Positions 33,471 to 42,782 of a stretch of 64,000 nucleotides of DNA are shown in pieces. Made by a program: the position numbers and the translations under genes. Each line of letters opens with the position of its first letter. Position 1 is the stretch's first letter. Location: contig NZ_JADKYX010000014.1 in assembly GCF_016093545.1 (NCBI RefSeq), positions 114,667-178,666 of the forward strand. The letters run 5' to 3'. Source of the DNA: Massilia rhizosphaerae (GTDB lineage: Bacteria > Pseudomonadota > Gammaproteobacteria > Burkholderiales > Burkholderiaceae_D). The notes beneath the pieces are model-generated. The model was not told where the DNA came from. It saw nothing but the letters and a program-made list of their open reading frames with translations, and did no database searches.

Positions 33471-35332
33471 GTCACGAATATAATCACGCTGTAAATCAAT
33501 CAAAGGATCGAGGCGACTTAGGGACCAATGTAAATAATGCGTTCTCTGAAAAGTCCAACACTCGGGATGGTATCGCTGAGTTACTGCAGAGATACAAGAA
33601 AAACCTTGAATCCGAAATAATATCGCGTCTATATGCGGGAAAGTACACCGCAATGGATGAGATTCCGCCGGAGATTAGTCGGAGAGATCACGAGGAACTT
33701 AAAAAGGTCGGCGAACGAATTTCTCGATCTTTGTTGTCAGTAGTGGCATCAGATGGTCGCATTGCCGACTACATCGAAATGAGCCACTTTGAAATAAAAC
33801 AGTTGGCAATTTCACTAGCGGAACTCCAATACTCAAGTCATACCGAGAAAGTAAATGCCTCGAAAAGACTATTGGGGTGCGATATTCCAGGCGATACGTT
33901 CGCGTCCCAATTTTCTCGTTGCTGTAGCGCAGCCTTTTGGAGGCGAGCGCTTTCCACGCGGGTTGCGAGGGCGAAAGAGCAGGCCTTTCTCCGTCTCGGT
34001 ATGCTTGGCACGAAGTTAGAGAAATACGTATCAGATTCAAGTATTGATGCGCGAGAGCTTCAGCTTCGGAAACAGCAAAAGTGGATGAGCGACACTTATT
34101 TAGTGCCTGCGAAATCAGATGATGCACCTGAGCCGCGCCCCGATCACAAAAAAATTCCGCTTATAGATGTTGTACAGGAGCCTAAAGCGCGGTTCGCAAA
34201 ACTGTATAGTTTCGTCAAAGCCATGGAACTTCTTGCCGAAGAATCAAAGCTCAACTCGGCAATGTTGACAATTACACTCGAGTCGGAGTGGCACCCAAAT
34301 CCATCCCACGGAATAAAAAAATGGAACGGAAAGTCGCCAAGGGAAGCGCATCAGTCATTTTGTAAGCGGTGGCAAGCAATTGTACGGGATCTTCATCGAA
34401 GAAATATTAGATTGAGCGGATTGCGTGTCGTGGAGCCCCATGGTGACGCATGTCCGCATTACCATGTCTGGTTATTATATCGCCCAGAACATGAGGCCAA
34501 AATCATGCTGGCGATTATGCAATATTTTCCACATAGGTTAAAGGTCGCAACGGCACTTCGATCGGCTGATGGAAAAATTATCCATGAACAATCGATTTAT
34601 AAAAGTCGTGAGCACCTGGTGGCTCGTTCGCCTGAGGTATGCTCAATCAAAGCAAGGGCGCAAGTCGTGTTTTCGAAAATTAATTCTGATATAAGTAAAG
34701 GAGCATCATACGCTACCAAATATTTAATGATGACCTTGCCTGTAAACTTTAAAAAGGGAGAAATAAATTCCGATGTGAAAGACAACAAAAATAAGTCGTC
34801 TAAAGGATTATCTCTTGCCAGGGTAGACTCATATAGGTCAGTTTGGGGAATGAGTCGGGGGCAACTATTCGGCGTTGCAAAATGTCTCACCGTATGGGAC
34901 CACCTAAGAAAAATGGTATGTGCCCCAAAAAACTCGAAAGTACGAGATTTGTGGGCAAAGGCACGTGGCGGTGTTGACGATGGCCGAATCGGAAAAGGAG
35001 CAGGCAAGCGCGGCGACGCATTTGCTTTCCTGAAAGCACTAGGTGGACTTGATGCCGCTAGAAACGGCAAACAGAACGCTAAACGCTTAGCGCTTACTCG
35101 TCTGGTAGAACAGAGCACAAATAGACATGGCGATCGCATCGAGAAAACAGTTGGAATTCTCTTGGTCGAAAAGAAGCGTATGAAGGTCGTAAGTAAGAGT
35201 GATAAACAGGATCGTCCACGAAGTGTGTGGAAAACCGTCACGTCGATTGTGGCAAGCGTTCGAACAAAATTGAAAAAATGGGAATTTGTGACCGTGCAAA
35301 CTGCGTTCGTCCGAAAGCCTTGTAGTCCTTAG
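33467..35332 (+). CDS. HUH rolling-circle replication initiator, phage P2 gpA-like
   Basis: A 621-residue protein. The metal-binding HUH motif is H331-Y-H333 in ACPHYHVW, preceded by MLTITLESEWHPNPS (motif 1). The catalytic tyrosine pair is Y415-x3-Y419 in ASYATKYLMM. This two-tyrosine arrangement is that of the phage P2 gene A replication endonuclease family. The N-terminal 230 residues are helical. It presumably nicks the island to start rolling-circle replication after excision. It could support maintenance as a replicating circle or satellite-like amplification. GC content is clearly lower than in the flanks. Confidence 0.88.
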   Translation: MSHEYNHAVNQSKDRGDLGTNVNNAFSEKSNTRDGIAELLQRYKKNLESEIISRLYAGKYTAMDEIPPEISRRDHEELKKVGERISRSLLSVVASDGRIADYIEMSHFEIKQLAISLAELQYSSHTEKVNASKRLLGCDIPGDTFASQFSRCCSAAFWRRALSTRVARAKEQAFLRLGMLGTKLEKYVSDSSIDARELQLRKQQKWMSDTYLVPAKSDDAPEPRPDHKKIPLIDVVQEPKARFAKLYSFVKAMELLAEESKLNSAMLTITLESEWHPNPSHGIKKWNGKSPREAHQSFCKRWQAIVRDLHRRNIRLSGLRVVEPHGDACPHYHVWLLYRPEHEAKIMLAIMQYFPHRLKVATALRSADGKIIHEQSIYKSREHLVARSPEVCSIKARAQVVFSKINSDISKGASYATKYLMMTLPVNFKKGEINSDVKDNKNKSSKGLSLARVDSYRSVWGMSRGQLFGVAKCLTVWDHLRKMVCAPKNSKVRDLWAKARGGVDDGRIGKGAGKRGDAFAFLKALGGLDAARNGKQNAKRLALTRLVEQSTNRHGDRIEKTVGILLVEKKRMKVVSKSDKQDRPRSVWKTVTSIVASVRTKLKKWEFVTVQTAFVRKPCSP

Positions 35333-35671
35333 CCTAGCTTTAGATAAATAGCCAGAGCTGTAATATAGAATTAGCGTGCCGGGTAGACCGGCTTTTTGCG
35401 TTTCGAAATTACAGCTATTTTTTTATTTTAAAAAATTTGAGGCCCTGAAAGCTGCTATTGCAGAGTCGGTAACTTGATTAACTCAAAAATAAAACAAAAC
35501 AATTTTTAATTTAACGTGAAATGATTTTCAAGTAATTGCTATAATTTCTGCCAGTTTGAATAGGATTCATAATGCACCCATCCGGAAAACTTTTCCTAGT
35601 TATCCAAGTTATACCGAACTAGTGCCGTGTGTAGTGAGTGCTATAATAATCGGCAGGAGGGAGGTCAATAA
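35333..35671. other. Intergenic region after the replication gene
   Basis: About 340 AT-rich bases with a terminator at 35378-35397 and otherwise no gene. The ribosome binding site AGGAGGGAGG for the Vsr gene lies at its right end. A replication origin could lie here or within the rep gene; no nick site could be identified. Confidence 0.4.
35378..35397 (+). terminator. Rho-independent terminator after rep
   Basis: GCCGG-GTAGA-CCGGC followed by TTTTT, 46 bases after the rep stop codon. Confidence 0.75.
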
Positions 35672-36079
35672 ATGGACAGATTGTCGCCCGAACGTCGAAG
35701 TTGGCTGATGAGTCAAGTTAAAGCGAAAAATACAAAACCAGAAATTGCAGTACGTAAACTTATTTATGCGTCAGGTTTTCGCTACAGATTGCACGTAGAT
35801 AATCTTCCAGGTAAGCCTGATATAGTCTTTCATGGAAGAAAAAAGATAATTTTTGTGCATGGGTGTTTTTGGCACGGCCACACTGGATGTAAGTATGCTC
35901 GATTGCCCAAGCAGCGAGTAGAATTTTGGTCTCAGAAAATCGGGCGTAATCGAGAACGTGATTCCAAAACTATTGGTGAGCTTGAAAAGAAAGGTTGGAG
36001 AGTTCTTGTGGTTTGGCAATGTGAACTAAAAAAACCTGAACTACTGGCTGAAGAGATAAAAAATTTTCTTCAGCCTTAA
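35672..36079 (+). CDS. vsr: Very short patch repair endonuclease (Vsr)
   Basis: A 135-residue protein with a strong AGGAGGGAGG ribosome binding site. It starts with the typical MDRLSPERRSWLMSQVKAKNT. The active-site Asp is D50 in LPGKPDIVF, and the zinc/His segment is FVHGCFWHGH (H63, H68, H70). Vsr nicks beside T:G mismatches formed when 5-methylcytosine deaminates, and so accompanies Dcm-type methyltransferases. Here it is convergent with the operon that ends at 36098 and contains such a methyltransferase, 18 bases away. Confidence 0.95.
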   Translation: MDRLSPERRSWLMSQVKAKNTKPEIAVRKLIYASGFRYRLHVDNLPGKPDIVFHGRKKIIFVHGCFWHGHTGCKYARLPKQRVEFWSQKIGRNRERDSKTIGELEKKGWRVLVVWQCELKKPELLAEEIKNFLQP

Positions 36080-36097
36080 GTGCGTCTATTGAAATTA

Positions 36098-37075
36098 TTA
36101 CATAACCACCCTAGTATAAGAAGGCGACAGTCGATAATATCTTACAAAATTCTCCATTAAGCCCAACGCATCTTTCTTATTTCCAATAAAGTAACCCAAT
36201 TTGGCTTGAATATCTGCTGGGGTTGCTCCAGGAAGTAAAGACTCGATTTCCAATCGTTCTTTCAAAGATAAATCCGGAATACTAATCGAAATTGGTTTTT
36301 TCCAGTCTATACACTGGTACTCCCAAGCATAAAGTCGACTTTTTAAAATAAAATCTTTTCGATGACCTTTTTTCAATATGATCGCGGTCGCGGTAAGCAT
36401 CTGTTGACCATCGGCATATATGAATGCAGTGAGAGGTTGGAGTATCAAATCTGCCGTGCCACTCAGACCTGCTTTCATCGAATTTTCTAAGGCGCGCAAA
36501 AGCAGTGTGGGATAAGAATTGGACTTTACACTGTCGCCATCGATGTTGGAAGGAGCGTACGTTGCCAAACGTTGTTGTGCAATCTTCGCTCGGTAATCCA
36601 AGAGATCTTCGGTGGTGTTGGTAGGCTCTCCTAAGCTACTGGGATTAGCATTTAGAGTAATCTTGACTATATCTCCAGCCGAAAGTTTGCTAACCAAGCT
36701 TTCGACCTCGGCAAGTTGAGTTGGGAGATCTTTCGGGATTGCATAGTCAAACCAAACAATGTTTGATCCTGAGAACGCATGACTTACCAAAAAGTCCCCG
36801 CTTTTTTTGTTGCGAAGCTCAATGCATGCTAACGGCAAATTGAATGCCTGCCTTGCGAGGACGTTTTTGTCCACTTCGAGAGAAATCATCTTGCTAATCT
36901 TGATTTCGTTATGGAGGAGCTTAAAATCCTCCATGAATGGACCGCCGAAACCTATGTATGTGTACTTTGATATGTTGCGGTAGCGTCCAATTCGGGACAG
37001 TAAGTCGACGAAAAGACCACGTTCAATAGCCTTATTTTGTCGCAAGTTGTAAGGAATTGTTCCGCCTAAACTCAT
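36098..37075 (-). CDS. Rossmann-fold methyltransferase-like protein of the defence-like operon
   Basis: A 325-residue protein I cannot assign to a named family. A possible SAM-binding loop is YIGFGGPFMEDF (about 40-51), with an acidic strand end ISLEVD (about 64-69) and an IVWFDYAIP segment (about 105-113) at the place of the catalytic loop of class I methyltransferases. The C-terminal half is helical. Its start overlaps the end of the GHKL gene by four bases, so the two are coupled. It might be the effector of the system. No nuclease motif is visible. Confidence 0.6.
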   Translation of the reverse strand: MSLGGTIPYNLRQNKAIERGLFVDLLSRIGRYRNISKYTYIGFGGPFMEDFKLLHNEIKISKMISLEVDKNVLARQAFNLPLACIELRNKKSGDFLVSHAFSGSNIVWFDYAIPKDLPTQLAEVESLVSKLSAGDIVKITLNANPSSLGEPTNTTEDLLDYRAKIAQQRLATYAPSNIDGDSVKSNSYPTLLLRALENSMKAGLSGTADLILQPLTAFIYADGQQMLTATAIILKKGHRKDFILKSRLYAWEYQCIDWKKPISISIPDLSLKERLEIESLLPGATPADIQAKLGYFIGNKKDALGLMENFVRYYRLSPSYTRVVM

Positions 37076-38460
37076 TTCCGTGCCCTTCTCAAAGCATCAT
37101 CAAAGCACTTCATGCCTACATCCATTGGTGACCGATCAGGATCATCAAAGAGCATTTCTGCTACCTCAGCAATTTCACTTGCTGGCCTAGAGAACTTTAT
37201 TACTTTGTTAGGATCATCATCTTTTGGCAATGGTAAGTTGGGCTTAAAGCGCTTACCTCCAACCCCTCGACTGACTGTAGTCCACTTGTCTTGTGGCACC
37301 AAAGCACTGACGCTCTCAGTACGCACCGTAGGTGACGATGAGTTCAGTTGCGAAAGCTCTTTAGTCGACTTCTTCCACTTGTTCGTGAAATCGGTAAAAT
37401 GCTTTAATCCCTCACGCATGTATTCTTTGACGGCCAAATATAATTCGGAGTTACCGTCAATTCCTCGTTTTGTAGTGGTCAGAGGCAGCTTCGATGCGTC
37501 ATTCGACTTAAATATGACCGTACCTGCAATGGAAATAAATTGTGTATGGTACTGGGGAACGGTCGCCTCACCCCAGCCGGTAGCCCTTGTCTTATCTGCA
37601 TATAAAACAACCCTGTCATTACATACTATGGTCCATCCCGCATGTTCTGAGCTCGGACGCCCCTCTAACGCCTCTTCATCTTCTTCATCTTTCGGTAGTG
37701 GGCGATATAGGCCTACTGTCAATTCGACAGAAACCTCGCCAATCTTCGCTTGATATAAGAACGGAGCTATTCCTGCATTATTCTTATCGTCGAATATAAG
37801 ATTGCTGTGAATAGGGGCCAATTTTTCTCCGTTAATCCAGACTTGGAACCCTTTCTCCATAATGTAGGAGTAATATGCTGAGATCGAGGCTTTGAGTTTG
37901 TCAACGAAGCCCGTCTCGTTCCCGAATAAGCGCGGAATGCCATCGCGCAGCTCTTCGACTCGAATTAAGGTCCCAGGTTTATCTAAAGCATCGTTATCTA
38001 GCTCTAGAGGCAGTTCCCAGTCATTGTCGCTGTCAAGCCAGGTAGGCGGAATATTTACGATAAAACCATCGCTTTTAGTGCGACTATTTATTTGAATGTT
38101 CCGGCCCATTTTAAACACTGCACGTTTCATCCCGATACCATAAACGCCGACGGTGGGCAAATCCTTGTCTCGCTGAGGGTCAGGTCGACCAAGACGAAAT
38201 GCATAGGTCTGCGCTAGGTCTAGTGGAATACCGCCGCAGTTGTCTAAAATCTGAAAGTGGTCACTAGCTAAGGTTATCCAGGCAACACAACCTTTGTAAG
38301 GCTTGCTTGTTCTAGCCTTTCCATCTACGGACCGCATGGCTCCATCGACGCAATTATCCAATAGATCTAGAATCGAGTCCTGCAATTCGATATCTCTTGT
38401 AAGCATCTCGACAAAAAATCTTTTTGCTGGAGAAGCATTTGCCTTGACAGTGTTTGACAT
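37072..38460 (-). CDS. GHKL-type ATPase (MORC/MutL/Hsp90-like)
   Basis: A 462-residue protein. The nucleotide-binding Bergerat fold has the N box SILDLLDNCVDGAM (N36, with Asp where the catalytic Glu is usual), the G1 box ILDNCGGIPL (D73) and the G2 box VGVYGIGMKRAVFKMG. An S5-like second domain follows to about residue 330 (ending in LPLTTTKRGIDGNSE), then a charged tail. Prokaryotic GHKL proteins of this type were linked to restriction-modification operons in comparative studies of MORC origins. The neighbours here are a C5 methyltransferase 13 bases upstream and the Rossmann protein downstream. Confidence 0.85.
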   Translation of the reverse strand: MSNTVKANASPAKRFFVEMLTRDIELQDSILDLLDNCVDGAMRSVDGKARTSKPYKGCVAWITLASDHFQILDNCGGIPLDLAQTYAFRLGRPDPQRDKDLPTVGVYGIGMKRAVFKMGRNIQINSRTKSDGFIVNIPPTWLDSDNDWELPLELDNDALDKPGTLIRVEELRDGIPRLFGNETGFVDKLKASISAYYSYIMEKGFQVWINGEKLAPIHSNLIFDDKNNAGIAPFLYQAKIGEVSVELTVGLYRPLPKDEEDEEALEGRPSSEHAGWTIVCNDRVVLYADKTRATGWGEATVPQYHTQFISIAGTVIFKSNDASKLPLTTTKRGIDGNSELYLAVKEYMREGLKHFTDFTNKWKKSTKELSQLNSSSPTVRTESVSALVPQDKWTTVSRGVGGKRFKPNLPLPKDDDPNKVIKFSRPASEIAEVAEMLFDDPDRSPMDVGMKCFDDALRRARK

Positions 38461-38473
38461 ATTTTTAGTGAGA

Positions 38474-39592
38474 CTAAATTAGTTTTGAGCGAATTTTCGT
38501 AAATATAAATTCCGAAACTAGCGGGCTGACACTATTCCCGATTTGTCGGAAACTGTGCCATTTAGTTGGCTGAAACACAAACCAATCCGGGAAGCCCTGA
38601 AGGCGAGCGGCCTCGCGTGGAGTGATCACTCGTGGGCTAAGATGATGTATTGGCCTAACCGCTTGAAAGCTTCCTTTGTCTGCTGCAGTTCCTGCCCTGA
38701 GGGTAGGACAAAAACCGCTTGGCGATAGACGAACGGCTCTTGAAATTTTATCGGTCTCGCCCCAACCGAGCCTCGTGAACCTCTCGATTACATCAGACGT
38801 ATGACGTGTACCCATACATCCCGATACTTCCATATCCCCGAAAAACCTCTCAAGAGACTCTTGATGGCCGATATTCGATGGAACGTTATTCAAAATTCGT
38901 TCAAAGTAATAACCTTCAGGGAGTGCTTCAATAGGGCGCCATCCTGCTTCGGCGGATTGCCACTCACTATCTATATGAACCGGTAGCCCCTCCAAAGCGG
39001 TCTCAACGTTTATCGGTTGAATATCAGCCGTAGGAGCAAAGTCTTGGACATCAAAATCGGCGCGAAATCTCCTTTGGTCATATCCAAAGAAAAAAATTCG
39101 TGTTCGTGTTGTCGGAGCACCGTAGTCAGACGCCCGAACCTTGATTGGCGGCAGTATTGTGTAGTCTAAGTTATTCAGCTGAGAAAAAGCATTGGTTCGG
39201 ATCTCGTCATATTTTTCGTCTAGAATTCCAGGAACATTTTCTGCTAGAAAAAACGCCGGTTGAATTTCATGCACAAGCCGGAAGAAATGGTGAAACAAAT
39301 TATTTCTTGGATCAGCTATATCTCTTTTGCCGATAGCGCTAAAACCTTGACAAGGCGGTCCGCCAACTAAACCGGAGAGTTCACCATTTGATAAACCGAC
39401 AAGAGACAATAATTCAGCACCCGTCAACTTCGCAACGTCGAGTTTAAGGTGCGTAGAATTTGGAAAGTTGCGTGAATGTGTGTCGACTGCAAACTCGTCG
39501 AGTTCTACGGCGCCGCTAAGATGAAAGCCCGCTCGAACTGCTCCTAAGCTAATTCCACCAGCTCCGGCAAATAAATCGATGATACGTGGCAT
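38474..39592 (-). CDS. DNA (cytosine-5) methyltransferase
   Basis: A 372-residue Dcm-type enzyme. Motif I is DLFAGAGGISLG, the catalytic motif IV is GGPPCQGFS (C81), motif VI is ENV (118-120), motif VIII reads TTRTRIFFFG, and motif X is GNSVSP. The target-recognition part (about 190-310) gives no hint of the sequence recognised. It is the first gene of the minus-strand operon with the GHKL ATPase and the Rossmann protein. No type II endonuclease gene is adjacent, so this is either an R-M system with an unrecognised effector or a methylation-dependent defence. Confidence 0.95.
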   Translation of the reverse strand: MPRIIDLFAGAGGISLGAVRAGFHLSGAVELDEFAVDTHSRNFPNSTHLKLDVAKLTGAELLSLVGLSNGELSGLVGGPPCQGFSAIGKRDIADPRNNLFHHFFRLVHEIQPAFFLAENVPGILDEKYDEIRTNAFSQLNNLDYTILPPIKVRASDYGAPTTRTRIFFFGYDQRRFRADFDVQDFAPTADIQPINVETALEGLPVHIDSEWQSAEAGWRPIEALPEGYYFERILNNVPSNIGHQESLERFFGDMEVSGCMGTRHTSDVIERFTRLGWGETDKISRAVRLSPSGFCPTLRAGTAADKGSFQAVRPIHHLSPRVITPREAARLQGFPDWFVFQPTKWHSFRQIGNSVSPLVSEFIFTKIRSKLI

Positions 39593-39854
39593 AAAGAACT
39601 CTGAATGAATATCTTATGATCGTACCCTAACATTGCTTAAAAGTAAATCGTAACGCGTACAGAAGTACGCGAATGATCAAAATGTTTTGTAGAAGTGCAA
39701 CTATTTGCCAGTGCAGAGCGGCTGAAGTATCAATTTGCCGGCGCGAAATTTGCCGGGATAGCTGCAGATCAAGGCTTACGCTCGCTCGACATAGCTGGTG
39801 CGGTCTTGGTGTAGACGGCGGCATAGACGTGTTCTGAATTGCACCCCGCAGGGG

Positions 39855-39889
39855 CAGACGACACTTTGCGAAGCGAAGTGTCTAGTCTG
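39855..39889. other. Candidate origin of transfer (oriT)
   Basis: An interrupted inverted repeat, CAGAC-GACACTT, loop TGCGAAGCG, AAGTGTC-TA-GTCTG. Its right side runs on as TAGTCTGCTAAT, which resembles the nick region TAGTGTG/TTA known from MobV plasmids such as pMV158. It lies about 100 bases before the MobV-like relaxase gene. A terminator or operator is an alternative; there is no T tract. Confidence 0.5.
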
Positions 39890-39991
39890 CTAATAGCCAC
39901 TATCCAAGATCAGAAAAAATGCCAATTCCGGCGTGATAATATATTTAAGTGTGTTGCATAAATATAACTATTATTATCATGGGCGGAAATT

Positions 39992-41362
39992 GTGGAAAAC
40001 GTACCTAAAAACATGCAAAGAGCCCAGTTCATAAATAAGATTTGGTCTGCTCGCGTACAACTCGATAAGAAGGAAAAGGTAATTGTTCGTGGTAGAGAAA
40101 TCACACCTGTAGCCTGGTCTGCTTTAGATCTACTCAATGAGGCACTACGCAAAGATGGACACATACCACATGTAAAAGCCCCCAAGCCGCCAGGTATCTT
40201 GTACGCATGCAGCGACGACATTCGAGAAGACCCGCTAAAGGTTGCTGATCTGGCAGAAGCCTGGGCCGACTCTCGCAAAGCAGTCACAGGACGGGCGCAC
40301 CAAAGAAATTCTCCCGTCATGGCATCGACCGTAATTTCTTTGCCAAAAGAAATGGACGACGAATGGCCTGCCTTTCGCGAGGCCTCTTTGAAATGGTTAA
40401 AGGAGAAATATGGCAATCGGCTTAAGCTTGTTATCGAGCATGTAGACGAGGAAAATAAACATTTTCACGCTTACTGCATACCACTTTTCGGTATTGGAGA
40501 GGATGGAAAACCTTTCTCTGAGCCTTTTGGGGAAGTGCACGAAGGATATGGAGAAAGCCGTAAAACACGTCGCGGAGCAATCGAAAAGACTGGTAATTCT
40601 TCAGGTGCAAAGACAGGCAAAGCTTTCGTTGAGGCGATGAAAGAATATCAAGACAAATTTCATCATGACGTGGCACGCCACTTTAATTTAACAAGGCTCG
40701 GGGAGCAGAAACGAAAATTAAATCATGCAGAGGCTGTGCGTCAACGCGACATCAAAAAAGCAGAAGCTGAGCGACTGGAAGCAGAGAAGCTGAAAGAGAA
40801 GGCGTTCGAGCAGGTACGAGCTGCGATAGAAGGGCGCCGCTTGGCAAACGAAGAAATTGCTAGAGAAAAGGCGGAAGCAGAGAAAGAGGCTGAGGCTCTA
40901 AGTAAGCAATTGGTAGAAGACGCACAAGAGAGAGCTAAAGTGGAAGCTCAGCGCATTTTAAAAATTGCGAAACTTGCTGCGGAAGATAAAGAGCGAACCA
41001 TACTGGCTCTAACGCGAGGGAATGTACAACTTGCGGTGAGTGTCTTTAGAGAGAATATTGAACTTAAAAATGACTTGCGCCTAGCTAAGCGTGCGCTTGA
41101 GATAGCGAAACAAGAGATCGAACTTTGGAGACGTAAATTTCACTCTGCCTACAGCTGGCTCAACGAAACAGTTGCAAGGCTTGAGTCATTCGGTTTTTTT
41201 GGATTTTCACACATCTTTAAGACAAGTGGAACTGATGCGAAAGGTGTCGCTTCAGATTGCGCCTTGTCGATGACCCCAGATTACGAGGCCAAAAGGAAGC
41301 TATTTGATCTGCCAAAGCCTACTCTGGGACGCAGGAAAGAAGAGGGCGAAGATAGTTATTGA
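39992..41362 (+). CDS. MobV/Pre-like relaxase
   Basis: A 456-residue protein. The three-histidine metal motif is H150-VDEENK-H157-F-H159, matching the HxDE..PHxH signature of MobV relaxases with Lys in place of Pro. Residues about 235-385 form a long, highly charged coiled coil (AEAERLEAEKLKEKAFE and following). Such a relaxase nicks oriT and leads the strand through a helper conjugation channel. No type IV secretion genes are present, so the island would be mobilizable but not self-transmissible. The N-terminal nicking residue is not obvious. Confidence 0.8.
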   Translation: MENVPKNMQRAQFINKIWSARVQLDKKEKVIVRGREITPVAWSALDLLNEALRKDGHIPHVKAPKPPGILYACSDDIREDPLKVADLAEAWADSRKAVTGRAHQRNSPVMASTVISLPKEMDDEWPAFREASLKWLKEKYGNRLKLVIEHVDEENKHFHAYCIPLFGIGEDGKPFSEPFGEVHEGYGESRKTRRGAIEKTGNSSGAKTGKAFVEAMKEYQDKFHHDVARHFNLTRLGEQKRKLNHAEAVRQRDIKKAEAERLEAEKLKEKAFEQVRAAIEGRRLANEEIAREKAEAEKEAEALSKQLVEDAQERAKVEAQRILKIAKLAAEDKERTILALTRGNVQLAVSVFRENIELKNDLRLAKRALEIAKQEIELWRRKFHSAYSWLNETVARLESFGFFGFSHIFKTSGTDAKGVASDCALSMTPDYEAKRKLFDLPKPTLGRRKEEGEDSY

Positions 41363-41481
41363 AGCTGCGGCTGATACAAACCGAACTTTATTCCGGCATA
41401 AGCTACAGACAATCGGTTTTCCTCCTAATTGAAAAAGCCGGATTTTGATTACATTGAAATAATCTGGAAATCGTCGATAGA

Positions 41482-42114
41482 TTAAGTATTTTTAACTAAT
41501 TTAAGCTGACATGCGCGTTTTTTGTAGTCTGCCGGGATGACGATCTGATGCATGCCATAGTTGCGCATAAAGACTTCGTGGTTGTACTTTGCCTTCGCGT
41601 TCTCTTCTAAATATTCGTCAATAGGAACAGTCCATCCGCAATTCTCCGTCTCATCATCTGCGTATTTCTGAAACTGCGGAGCATTTAGTAAGTCATATCG
41701 CTCGGAAATTTCTTGTAGTTTCTGGATAACTTCATAAGGGTCAGCTTCATTGCTGATGTAAATTGCAGAGTCGGGCGATTCGGAAAATGGGAGGAGCGGT
41801 TTCGACTGCTTGTCAGGGCAGTAGCGTTCGACGATCAAATTCTTGTCGTGGAAATCAACAGCGAGCACTAACATAAGTCCATCGTAGGTTGCCGCTTTTG
41901 AAATGCGCTGCAACATGACGATATCCAACTCTCGCAACTCTGCAATTGGAATCTCTTCTAAATAGTGAATCGATTGAATGGTGTAGTAGAAAAATGCTGT
42001 GTCCTCCAACTCTTTAGACGAACTCATGTTCACATCCGTTGCGTTTTTTTTAAAAAATCGTTCCTCTAGATCTATATTAGAGAGAATCTTGTGGGAAATT
42101 CGAAAACGTAACAT
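41482..42114 (-). CDS. Hypothetical protein
   Basis: A 210-residue acidic protein with no family I recognise; an in-frame ATG at 42027 gives MSSSKELED as another start. No signal peptide or membrane segment. It is a single minus-strand gene between the relaxase and the exonuclease gene. Low GC, like the surrounding island. Confidence 0.5.
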   Translation of the reverse strand: MLRFRISHKILSNIDLEERFFKKNATDVNMSSSKELEDTAFFYYTIQSIHYLEEIPIAELRELDIVMLQRISKAATYDGLMLVLAVDFHDKNLIVERYCPDKQSKPLLPFSESPDSAIYISNEADPYEVIQKLQEISERYDLLNAPQFQKYADDETENCGWTVPIDEYLEENAKAKYNHEVFMRNYGMHQIVIPADYKKRACQLKLVKNT

Positions 42115-42234
42115 TCGCCGAAGATATTTTTGAATTTTGATGCGAAGATCTGCTCATGTTGAGATAATGGATGGGTAACGCAGGTTGTATTTTAGAAAAA
42201 AGGATAGTGCGCTATCTATAAAGGAGGTGCTACC

Positions 42235-42708
42235 TTGGTGCAGCACGTATTTATTGATACGGAATTTACTAATTTTGAAAAACCCGAGCTCATCAGCATC
42301 GGGCTTGTTACCCTAGACCGTGATGAATTCTATGCAGAAGTCGAGTACAGTCTAGAAGCATGCACCGACTTCGTACGAAACACTGTGGTCCCGCTTCTCT
42401 CGAGTTCTGAGAAATACTCGCTCGCAGAACTCAAGGTCCGATTGTCGGCCTGGGTCGAGGAGATAAAGAAGGGGGAGCCGGTCGTGTTGTGTTTTGATTC
42501 AGATTACGATCGAATGATGCTTGAAATTATTTTTGAAAATAATTTTCCGACGGGCGTAAGTTTTCAACGGCTGGGTGCGTCATACATCAATAAGATCAAG
42601 CAGTACGAATACCATGTACGCACGAAGCAAGTAGAACATCACGCGCTGCATGATGCACGAGCTTTGCGATATTCACTCCGCCCTTGGATACGGAACGCAC
42701 AGAAATAA
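42235..42708 (+). CDS. DEDDh-type 3'-5' exonuclease
   Basis: A 157-residue protein preceded by AAAGGAGGTG; TTG (42235) or the next codon GTG serves as start. Exo motif I is FIDTEFT (D8, E10), motif II CFDSDYDR (D88-D92) and motif III HHALHDA (H135, D140). It is the minimal size of the family, close to bacterial single-domain exoribonucleases. Presence on a mobile element beside unknown genes may point to RNA or DNA processing in element biology or defence; target unknown. Confidence 0.78.
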   Translation: MVQHVFIDTEFTNFEKPELISIGLVTLDRDEFYAEVEYSLEACTDFVRNTVVPLLSSSEKYSLAELKVRLSAWVEEIKKGEPVVLCFDSDYDRMMLEIIFENNFPTGVSFQRLGASYINKIKQYEYHVRTKQVEHHALHDARALRYSLRPWIRNAQK

Positions 42709-42782
42709 AAAAATAAAAAATTCGCTTTTTGATAGCGTGTCCGACAACTACAATAAACATACGTAATGTGAGGAGCGATGCT

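Noticed and set aside
39627..39824. 65-residue minus-strand frame between the methyltransferase and relaxase genes
   Set aside because: No domain or ribosome binding site; the stretch is better explained as a control/oriT region.
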